Shown here piece by piece: positions 44,966 to 55,345 of a stretch of DNA of 64,000 bases (position 1 is the first letter of the stretch; the number at the start of each line of letters is the position of its first letter). Below the pieces are notes generated by a model. It searched no databases. It was not told the origin of the DNA and saw nothing but the letters and a program-made list of their open reading frames with translations. Position numbers and translations under genes: made by a program. The stretch comes from Astragalus membranaceus (taxonomy: Eukaryota; Streptophyta; Magnoliopsida; Fabales; Fabaceae), in the NCBI GenBank assembly GCA_039519185.1, contig JAZGSX010000012.1:930001-994000 (forward strand), read 5' to 3'.

Positions 44966-45928
44966 AATAAAGAAGAATGAGAGCATGAAATCACATCATC
45001 TATCCATTAGAACACCGCCCTTTCACTTATAGGAAAGCAACGATGACAGCAACCCAAACTAGCCTCCAACCTGACATTGTCTTCGGTCTTCATTCTTGTG
45101 GAGAAAAATAGTGGAAGCATATTTTCAAACACTTGGTAGAGCCACTCTTACCAAGGTGATATCCAATTCATAAGAAAAATCTATCTACCAGGGAGATGAA
45201 ACAAAGTCGGCATTATGCAACTCCGATAGTAACAAACTACAAAATGCAGCAACACTTTATAGAGCTACTCAACGAGTATAAGCTATTTCCATAGATAAGC
45301 ACTTTTCAATCTGCATCCTAGTTCAAGTCTCACAAACAAAGGACCAAACAACTATCATGTAAATTGGAAAAACCCTTCCTTCAGAAACACAAACCATTGA
45401 AAAACCCTGAGATGTTGATTACAGAAGATCAGCTGAACAATATCAATTGACAATCCCAAAAAAAATTCATTTGTGCATATGCTTTGAACTGCCGAACACA
45501 AACTTGTACTGATACCAATATATCCCTTACATCAATATATTTCCTATATTGTTTAAGTGCAGTAACCTTCAAATTGTAGAGCTGGCTGTAACAATGCTCT
45601 TTTCATATGTAAATATCCTGAATGTGAACCATAAATTCAATGGCTTGGAGAATGTCAAATTGATCAAAGCATCTTGTATAAGAGAATTGATTAAGGTCTG
45701 TGTTGCCATTGAATCCAACGAGTATAAGCTATTGGCAATATGCACATCATTATAAAACCCAATATTTTGAGAGACTACCTGAACCTTATGATTTTCCATG
45801 CCCTCTCTCCATATATCAAAGAACATATGATTGCCAAAGAAAAACTCACCACCACACAGACTTAGAATACATTGCCATCATCAATGAAGAAGTTACAGAA
45901 ACATTGGGTAGAAACCAATGTTTCAAAG
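44966..45928. other. No recognised gene; unexplained sequence
   Basis: Moderate complexity. ACGAGTATAAGCTATT occurs twice (about 45275, 45718). An 85-codon minus frame (45826-45569) has no family I recognise; it may be exon-like host sequence. Ends with CAAAG, the putative TSD of the next element. Confidence 0.45.
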
Positions 45929-46445
45929 TGTAACACCCCATTTCTACCCGGCAATTTATAATAAAAATTATCAGAGTTTAAAAATCATTTTTGTTGATAC
46001 ATCCAAAAAGGGATGCTACATTTACTTCAAATACCGTCAACAATTGGTAACAATTTCACTTATAATTCAAACATGATACGTGGCACATAACAGGTGGGGC
46101 AAATCCTCAAAAATGAACGGTTTAGTCCACATAACAAGGACTTCGTCATCACGCAGCGGAATAAAAGGGAACAGTTTCAAAACATTGTTGTAACAACATC
46201 AATACAAATTATCCAACAGTGTCATGTAAAATAACAACTAATAGCTAGTGTTCGCCCCCCAGGTGCTACGTATCAGAGCAACGACTGACTCAAGGGATGA
46301 AGGATTATAAGCCTTCACATACGGTTACCTGTAGTGTAATAATCAACATAAGGGGTGAGTCTCAAACAGTATAATAAAGTTCATAATAGGCAATATGCCA
46401 GAGTAATGAACTACATCAATCACATATAACAACAACATCCATATT

Positions 46446-46498
<53 letters not shown>

Positions 46499-48380
46499 TA
46501 TATATCACAACAATATCAACATATATACCTCTATAACAACCACATATAGCAACTATGGTAATATCACCAATGATATGAATAAATGTATGAAATGCAACCC
46601 ACATGGGGCATATGCATGTGGTACCATCATCGTCAATAAATTTGCCATTGGGAACATCGTCAATATTTGAGCATCATCATCGTCAATTGCTCGAAGGACG
46701 AAACCTTACATCGTCAATATATATGCATATGTAATGCATGCGACTTCATGAACAATCCAACAGATCAAAGTCATCACAACAACAACATCATCCATATCAT
46801 CATCATCAATTGGCCATTAGGCCCATCGTCATTAACAACGTCATTATCATTTGGTCATTAGACCCATCGTCATTAACATCTACATGGCAGCACAAGATTG
46901 GCGCCCAGCAGCAACTCACAACACAGCACAATACCCAAGACACAACCAGGCCGCAACAGGGCGCCAAAAGGTTTTACTCCAGCTCACGACACCAAAAGGA
47001 CACTAAAAAGGGTTTTAGACACCGAAATAATTTTACAACGCCAACAACAGCGACCACCGGGGACAGCCACTTGAGGCGCCCAGAAACCATCAGAAAAATA
47101 ATAATTTTTACCTTGAATAGAATATACCAGTAGGAAACTGAATAAGCTTCACAACGCCCTTTGAAACACTTAAAACGGACACCCGAGTCAAAAGATATGT
47201 CAAAAACAAAACCGGGGAACATTTGGGCAACATCCTGAAAATGGCGCCCAGTGCTAGCAGGGAACACGCTGGAAACTGGCCAGCAACAGGAACTGGCGCA
47301 GGAAGGGGATCCTGGCGCCCAGCAACATAGCAACACAGAAACTGGCGCAGGAAGGGGATCCTGGCGCCCAGCAACACAAAAACTGGCGCAGGAAGGGGAT
47401 CCTGGCGCCCAGGGGAGCAACGCAACACAGAAAAACTGGCGCAGGCAGAAACTAGCGCCCAAGGGAGGGGATCCCAGTGACATTTCAGAATACGCAATTT
47501 AGCAACCAAAACTCAGCACCAATGAAATCCAGGCAACATAACTACACGGAAACACAACTTAGGAACGCAACACGGGCAGCCAAAATTAGGTGCCATTGGC
47601 GTCCTCCGCCAAGACAGCGCGCAACACCCAGACACATCAGCAACACAACAGGCGCCCTGGGCAGCCACATTGGCGCCCAGCACTTAGACAAAGGCGCACA
47701 CAGCAACACAAAATGGCGCCCTTGGTGCCTAGGGTTCTTCTAATCCAATTTTTCTAGACTTTCATGTGTTCAATCACCAACAATAATTTCAAACATCACA
47801 TATTCATTCTAACATCATCAAATACACGTTTTATCGAGCACTTAGCATGCATTCCAATCCTCACATACGTCTAACAAATCGCATACTTTTCAACAACATC
47901 TAGTGAGCATCAAATCTTCATCAATACATTCATACACCACAAACAACATCAAAATCATAAGGAGAACGATATAAATCTTAAACCCCCACATACATCCCAT
48001 TATAAACCCTATTATAAAGCAAGACCCACCCTTACCTTAGATTTTCTGAAGATGATGATCTCTCCACGGGAACACCAAGAAACCACAGCAACCGAGCTTC
48101 TCTCCTTCTTCTCTCCCTTTGCGCGATCGCACTCTCTCTTCTCTCTTCACGCCGTTTTCTTTCTTTCTTCCTCAAATGATGCGAATTGCATCAATCCCTA
48201 GCGCCTAGGAGCCTAAGTCAATGGGCTTGGGCTCTTGGGCCAATCTTACCGCTCCGTAATTACCGGATACTACTCCCTTCATTTAAATAAATCACTATAT
48301 TAATAATTTAATAAAATTATATCAATGTAATACCTAAATAATTTAATCAAATAATTAATTAAATTATTTTGGGTGTTACA
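45929..48380 (-). repeat. 3' LTR, 2452 bp
   Basis: TGTAACACCCCATTTC ... TTTGGGTGTTACA. Contains a (TA)n tract (46448-46506), and a 50-57 bp repeat with ACTGGCGCAGGAAGGGGATC and CTGGCGCCCAGCAACA (47270-47420). Confidence 0.87.
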
Positions 48381-51300
48381 ACTCTCCACCACTTAGAATA
48401 TTTCGTCCTCGAAATTTACCTGATTCAAACAGCTCCGGATAAGACTCTCGCATCTTGCTCTCCAGTTCCCACGTCATGCTCTCACCAGCAGCTCCTAACC
48501 AGACCACTTTCACTAATGCAATTTCCTTGCCCTTTAGAACCTTCACCTCATGATCTTCAATCCTCACCGGCATAGTCTCCACAGTGAGATTATCCCGCAC
48601 CTCCACATCGTCCATGTGAATCACATGAGATGGATCTGGAACATACTTTCGAAGTTGCGACACATGAAACACGTCATGCAAGTTCGAAAGATTAGGTGGC
48701 AAAGCCACACTATAGGCAACATTCCCAACTCTCTCAGAAATCTGATATGGACCAATGAAACGAGGAGTGAGCTTCTTCGACTTCAATGCACGACCAACAC
48801 CGGTCACCGGAGTGACTCTCAAAAACACATGCTCACCCGCTTGGAACTCTAAATCCTTCCTCCGGTTATCATGGTAGCTCTTTTGTCGACTCTGCGACGC
48901 TTTCATCTTTTCATGGATCAACTTAACCTTCTCAGTTGTCTCACGAACAATTTCCGGTCCAAGCACCACACTCTCGCCAGACTCATACCAACACAATGGG
49001 GTTCTACACTTCCGACCATACAACGCTTCGAAAGGTGCCATCCCAATACTAGAATGGTAGCTGTTGTTGTATGTGAACTCTATCAATGGAAGGTAGGAAT
49101 CCCACGAACCTCCCTGCTCCAGAACACAAGCTCTCAACAAATCCTCCAATGACTGAATAGTCCTCTCTGACTGACCATCTGTCTGAGGATGATAGGCTGA
49201 ACTCAACCTCAACTTTGATCCCAACTTCTCATGCAAACTTCTCCAGAACTCTGAAGTGAACCTCGGATCTCTATCTGAAACAATACTACTAGGAACTCCG
49301 TGAAGCTTCACAACTTCCCGGATATAGATCTCTGCCAACCTAGGCACAGGATACGTGATGTTAATAGGGACAAAATGGGACGATTTTGTTAACCTATCAA
49401 CAATCACCCAAATCGCATCATACCCTTTCGCAGTATGGGGCAATCCTGCCACAAAATCCATCGCAATGTTGTCCCACTTCCATTCTAGAATATCCAATGG
49501 TTGCATCAACCCTGCAGGTTTCTGATGCTCAAACTCTGACTTCTGGCAAGTCAAACAGGCATACACAAACTGTGCCACATCCCGCTTCATCCCCGGCCAC
49601 CAAAACAACTTCTTCAGATCTTGGTACATCTTTGTAGCCCCCGGATGAATACTCAACTTACTTCTATGACTCTCCTCAAGAATCACTCTCTTCATCTCTG
49701 CATCATCAGGAATACAAATCCTATCCCTGAATCTCAATACACCCTGGGAATCCAACGTGAAATCCCCGTTCTCAGCTTGATCATTCTCAACCATCAGGTC
49801 TACTAGTTTAACATCTGACTCTTGAGCCTCTCTGATACTAGCCAAAAAGTCATTGCCAATCTTCAACATTCCCAACTTAACACTCTGAGGTGTTACTTCA
49901 CAAACTAAACTCATGTCTCGGAATTGCTCGATCAACTCCAACTCCTTAACCATCATTGCCGACATATGCAAGGTCTTTCGACTTAAAGCATCAGCCACGA
50001 CATTAGCCTTGCCTGGGTGATAGTTCAAGCCGAAATCATAGTCCTTCAACAATTCTAACCAACGTCTCTGTCTCATATTCAACTCCTTCTGATCAAACAA
50101 GTACTTCAAGCTCTTATGGTCACTAAACACCTCAAACCTAGTACCATAAAGATAGTGCCTCCAGATCTTCAACACAAAGACAATTGCAGCTAGCTCCAAA
50201 TCATGCGTAGGGTAGTTTTTCTCATGGGTCCTCAACTGTCTAGACGCATAAGCTACTACCTTACCATCCTGCTTAAGCACACCTCCCAGACCCATCTTGG
50301 AAGCATCACAATACACCACAAACGGTTGGTCCGGAACGGGCAAAGTCAAAATAGGAGAGGTTGTCAACCTCTTCTTCAACTCATTGAAGCTCTCCTCACA
50401 CCGAGCATCCCAAACAAAAGCCTTTCCCTTACAAGTCAGCTGAGTCAACGGAAGGGCTAGCTTAGAGAAACCTTCGATGAACCTTCTATAATAACCAGCC
50501 AACCCCAAAAAGCTTCTAATCTCAGTAGCTGACTTCAGGCTCTCCCATTGCAACACAGCATCTACCTTGGCCGGATCCACAGCAATACCACTACCAGAAA
50601 TAACATGCCCAAGGAAACTCACCTCATTCAGCCAGAACTCACATTTAGACAACATCGCATACAGTTTCTTTTCTTTCATTACTTCTAGCACTACTCTCAA
50701 ATGCTCTGCGTGTTCTTCTTCTGTCTTAGAATACACCAGAATATCATCAATAAACACCACCACGAACCGATCCAAGTAAGTATGGAAAATACGATTCATG
50801 TATTCCATAAATACTCCCGGCGCGTTGGTAACACCAAACGGCATCACAGAATACTCATAGTGCCCATATCTAGTTCTGAAGGCCGTCTTCTGAATATCTT
50901 CGTCTTTCACCTTAATTTGATGATAACCCGAACGCAGATCAATCTTGCTAAACACCTTAGCACCCACCAACTGGTCCATCAAATCATCAATCCTCGGAAG
51001 CGGATACTTATTCTTAATCGTCACTTTGTTCAACTGCCTATAATCAACACAGAGCCTCATACTTCCATCCTTCTTCTTTACCAACAACACAGGAGCTCCC
51101 TACGGTGACACACTCGGCCTTACGAACTTCTTTTCAAGCAGGTCCTCAAGTTGCTTCTTCAATTCAGACAATTCAGATGCAGACATCCTGTATGGTGCCA
51201 TAGAAACAGGTCTGGTACCAGGTACAAGATCAATAGCAAATTCAACTTCCCTCTCCGGCGGAACACTCGAAATCTCATCAGGGAACACTTCGGGAAACTC

Positions 51301-51708
51301 ACACACCACCTGCAATCCTTCAATAATGGCTTGACTCTCAACAGACAACGAGGCCACTAGCAAAAACAACTGACCTTCTTCCTTCATCAACTTCTGCAAC
51401 TGACTAGCAGATAACAGACCAGAATCATCAACTCCAAAACTCACCGACTTGTTACTACAATTAATATGAACATGGTTATGCTCTAACCAGTTCATACCCA
51501 AAATCACATCTAACCCGCTCAACGGCAAACAAACTAAGTCCACAACAAAGTCTCTGTCGAAGATCGACAAGGGACACTGAGAACATACTAGAGAAGTGGT
51601 TACCGACCCCTTAGCTGGAGTATCGACTACCATTTCTCCATTCATAGCAGACAAAACAAGATTCAACTTCTTACAACATTCAGCAGCAATAAAACAGTGG
51701 GTAGCACC
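48376..51708 (-). pseudogene. pol: pol polyprotein: protease, RT, RNase H, integrase, chromodomain
   Basis: Open for 904 codons (51090-48376): RT with FVVVFIDDILVYSK, RNase H (YCDASKMGLGGVL), integrase (HHCC finger, AMDFV, SDRDPRFTS, TDGQSERT) and chromodomain (KVVWLGAAGESMTWELE). Upstream, 51708-51103 encodes the protease C-terminal part and the linker to RT. The only internal break is TAG at 51100-51102, replacing the Trp codon of the WGAPVLLV box (TGG to TAG). The protease active site itself is interrupted at 51709-51713 by the nested element. The stop TAA comes from the LTR's first bases. Apart from these two lesions it is much better preserved than its relative at 32738-36746. Confidence 0.9.
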
Positions 51709-52086
51709 AGTATTGTTGCGCCCGAAAAAGTCCCCGAGGGAGAACCTTCCTCGTTCACAACTTTTCTTAAGACAATGAAGCCGCCACCAATATTTATTAA
51801 GGAAAATATTAGGAAAACCTTTTTTGGAAAGCGATTGGTCTTGCGAAACTAGAGAATAGGGTTCGGGGGTCGGTTACGCGCAGGGAAGGTGTTAGCACCC
51901 CGCACGTCCTCTCTACTGAGAGGGAACCTTTAATTAAATGTGTGGTTTTAGTGTGTTGACTTGAAAATACTTAATTTTGCCTCTCTACTTCTTATTGAAA
52001 AAGTCTTAATAAAAATCTTTATTTATTAGGAAAAAAGGGGGGAAAATGGTTTTTTAGAAAAAAGTGCTTGACGGGACATGGCCCGC

Positions 52087-52135
52087 TCCTACGTATCTCC
52101 CGGTGCGATGGAGAACTCAAAGCTACGTAGTTCTT
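52087..52135 (-). repeat. TACGTA double-stem hairpin motif
   Basis: CTACGTA/TACGTAG outer stem and TCTCC/GGAGA inner stem. A second LTR copy at 52586-52627 has CTACGT/ACGTAG outside and TTCCC/GGGA inside. A third is in the interior (59229-59285). Confidence 0.7.
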
Positions 52136-52211
52136 CTTTGTCTTTTTGAAAAGTTTTTGTTTTTTTATCCTTTTTTAGTGAGTTTTCGAAATAGGACGAG
52201 CGTTTAGTGAA

Positions 52212-52875
52212 TGATTAAACTAACCAAGGTTATGGGTAATCACCGCTAAGTACTCTAGAAAATGAGAGTCAATACCACTAGTCAGACGAACAAAGGTTCT
52301 GATTGACTATTAGTAGCAACCCGTTTTTATTTGCTCTTTTGAAAGTGGTCTTTGAAAGTGATTGTTTGCACGATGATCAAACTAACAAAGGTTATGATGG
52401 ATCATCGTTTATTATTCTTATGAGAAAAGGATATTGCCACTAATAGCTAAACGAACAAAGGCTCTGATGAGCTACTGGCAACGATGGGTTTGAAAATGAT
52501 TCTTTTTTATTTGTTTCATGAAAATGATTTATTTAGGGTTGCGAAAAGGATTTTTATTTGTTGCGCTTGACGAGAATGTGACTCGCTCCTACGTATCCCA
52601 AATGGGAATCAAAGCGACGTAGTTCTAACTAGCCTTAAAATGAAAATCTTTCATGATGATCAAACTAACAAAGGTTATGATGGACCACCGCTAATAACTT
52701 GTTTTTGATTCTTTGATACTTAAAATGCTTTTTGAAATTGGACGCGTTCATGATAATCAAACCAACAAAGGTTGTGATGGATTATCACTAGTAGCTTGCT
52801 TTATGCTTACGACAATTCTTTTGAAATTGAGGCTTTCATGGCAATCAAACCAACAAAGGTTGTGATGGATTGCCA
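52212..52875 (-). repeat. Seven-hairpin series, conserved loop, changing stems
   Basis: Stems: TGATTA/TAATCA (52212, 52237); TAGTCA/TGACTA (52279, 52304); CGATGATC/GATCATCG (52371, 52400); TAGCT/AGCTA inside TTGCCA/TGGCAA (52434-52481); GATGATC/GACCACC (52655-52690), paired with two G-U on the minus strand; TGATAATC/GATTATCA (52751, 52780); TGGCAATC/GATTGCCA (52839, 52868). Loops share AAC.AACAAAGGTT..GATG. Confidence 0.85.
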
Positions 52876-54077
52876 CTAGTAACCGTTTTTTGTGCCAGGT
52901 CGTTTTAGAAATGAAAACAATGAATGCAAGAAAGAATTGGTGGATTCAAGCATAATGCAATCAGCGGAATCAAATCATTAAGCAACAATATTTGAATTCG
53001 CAAACAAAAAATCAAGTCTAAACTACACATAGTAGATCACAACGCATAGATAGGCAAGGAGGGAACTTGAATTGGGCATCAAGCAAAAATACAAGAGTAG
53101 GCAAGATTGAACCTAAATGCACATCTAGTGGAAGATGCTAGGCGAGAACCATACTCAAATATTTCTACAAAACGCAAGGGAATCTAAATGCACATCTAGT
53201 GGAAGATGCAATGTAAGGAATGGACCTATCTAAGTATTAATGATATTCTATATGAGAGTAGACGATGACGCTGTAAGCTCAAACAAAAAAAGTTGCCTCA
53301 ATCATGATCATTGGCCAGCATAAGCAAGCAAATTATTTAGCGACCAAAGTATCAAAGAACGTTGAATCACTTTGGTCAATCCTCACACTTAAGATTAAGT
53401 GCACAAGTGCACAAGTGTGAATCACATTGCCAATCATCAATTTAAACAACATATAAACTAAAAGGGTTTGAAAGGGGGAGGTTGAACACGTAAGCTAAAT
53501 TGAGTCCCTTCTAGCAATCTTCACCACTTAGATCGAGGTGCACTAGGCACTAGTGGGAATCATATTGCTAGATCATCAATCACTAACAACAATATTTTAT
53601 TTCAACTAAAAAACAAAATCATGCACATAACCCCGAAATCAAAGCATAACAACAAAGATTCGCAGGATTAAAATCTGTACAAAAAAAAAATGGTGCTCAA
53701 AGTAAGGATCTACATCTTTGCAAATGAAATTTCACAAATATGAAAAATGATGAGAATATGCAAGAATAAGGTCTAGATGCACTTACTTGAGGGAAGAAAA
53801 TGCAAATATGGAGGAGATAGAAATGGATCAGCTCTTGACGGAGGATCAGCTCTTGACGGACCAGCGGTGCGAGAAAAATATAAGAGTTTTCTGAAGTGAT
53901 AGATCGTGAGAATGTCTCTGATCTTGTGAAAATCCCTCTGATCTTGTGAAAATCGTCAGATCTCGTGAAAAATGTGTCAGATCTCGTGAAAAATGTGTGT
54001 AGCAATTCTTCTCTCTGGTCTTGTGTGATGTGTCCGTTTCTTGTGAGATGTCTGTCCTCAAAATGTGATTTGAGGCT

Positions 54078-54091
54078 GCCTATTTATAGGC
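54078..54091 (-). promoter_or_regulatory. LTR TATA box
   Basis: GCCTATTTATAGGC on plus; CCTATAAATAGG on the sense strand. It lies between the AATCGATT array (upstream in sense) and the rest of the LTR. The twin is at 62860-62873. Confidence 0.75.
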
Positions 54092-54134
54092 TTAGAAAGC
54101 GTAGAAATTTTTTTAAAACATTTATGGCAAGGAT

Positions 54135-54570
54135 GAATCGATTATTTGAGCCTTTGGAAATGTGCAGGAATCGATTCTTTTCTTTTGGAAATGACAAGAA
54201 TCGATTATATGGCCTATGGAAAATGGTAGGAATCGATTTTCAGGACATTTGGAGATCCTGAAAATCGATTCTGTGGTCTTTGGAAACATGTAGGAATCGA
54301 TTCTTTATTTTTGGAAATGATGGGAATCGATTGTATGGCCTATGGAAAAAGGAGGAATCGATTTTCACCTCTTTAAAATGGCCTGAAAATCGATTTCAAG
54401 GCCTATGAAAGGAGAGGGAAATCGATTTTCAGGACATATATAATAGGTGAAAATCGATTCCATGTTTAGTTAAAGCAATGAGGAATCGATTCATGGCCTA
54501 TGGAAGAGCTTAAAAATCGATTTTCAAGACCTATGCAACATACTATAAATCGATTCTTGGCTTAGAAATC
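54135..54570. repeat. AATCGATT palindrome array, 14 perfect copies
   Basis: 14 AATCGATT plus one AATCAATT, spaced 15-40 bp and often joined by GGCCTATGGAAA or TTGGAAATG words. It sits in U3 just upstream of the TATA box. The twin array is at 62917-63352. Confidence 0.9.
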
Positions 54571-54822
54571 AATTCTTGTTTTCCAAAAAAATGCTTTTAG
54601 GTCCTTGCCATACATGCATAAAATATTTTTCAAAGCTTGCCATGCATGCATAACGTATTTTCAAAACCCTAGTTTCTTAAAAAGTGCATTCTATCCCTAA
54701 GAATGATTCCAAAAACTTTGGAGCGGTTTCTAGGATTCAAAATGCAATGCATAATTTATTTTTATTTTTGTGTGGAGAAAATTAGGGTTTGGACCTAAGC
54801 CGGACAAAATTGGGGTATGACA

Positions 54823-54843
54823 GCTGCCCCTCTTTATTTGGAT
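54823..54843 (-). other. Polypurine tract
   Basis: Sense strand CCAAATAAAGAGGGGCAGC immediately before the 3' LTR. Confidence 0.75.
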
Positions 54844-54941
54844 TTTGAAAAGAAATATGAATTGCGCAGGACATATTTCGAGGCAAAATAGAAATAAAGA
54901 ATTCAGAAATTATACCAATTTTGTCCGTTTGGAGAAATCCG

Positions 54942-54943
<2 letters not shown>

Positions 54944-54976
<33 letters not shown>
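54944..54976. repeat. 33-bp poly(T) run
   Basis: Uninterrupted T on plus (A on the element's sense strand), 120 bp from the 3' LTR. Confidence 0.95.
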
Positions 54977-54977
<1 letters not shown>

Positions 54978-55019
54978 TGGAAAGATAGACACTTTCGTGT
55001 TGATGCGAAAACAGTAAAT

Positions 55020-55345
55020 GAACACTGACGTGCAGACTGAAAGGTAAAATGGGCACTTGCGTGCAGACAGAAAAGTAAATGGGCACTTACGTGCAGACAG
55101 AAAAGTAAAATGGGCACTTACGTGCAGACAGAAAAGTAAAATGGGCACTTGCGTGCAGACAGAAAAGTAAATGGGCACTTGGCGTGCAAACAGAAAAGTA
55201 AAATGGGCACTTGCGTGCAGACAGAAAAGTAAATGGGCACTTGCGTGCAGACAGAAAAGTAAAATGGGCACTTGCGTGCAGACAGAAAAGTAAAATGGGC
55301 ACTTGCGTGCAGACAGAAAAGTAAAATGGGCACTTGCGTGCAGAA
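55020..55345. repeat. 30-31 bp tandem repeat, about 11 copies
   Basis: Unit: AAAAGTAAAATGGGCAC then TTGCGTGCAGACAG. The minus-strand frames rich in FCLHASAH/FTFLSARKCPF come only from this repeat. Confidence 0.92.

Larger units (their letters stand above)
51714..54822 (-). repeat. 3' LTR, 3109 bp
   Basis: Minus-strand start TGTCATACCCCAATTTTG, end TTTCGGGCGCAACA. From U3 to U5: AATCGATT array, TATA box (54078-54091), and the hairpin series. Confidence 0.92.

Noticed and set aside
55020..55345. CRISPR-like regular repeats
   Set aside because: Units are contiguous without unique spacers and lie in a plant retrotransposon: a minisatellite.
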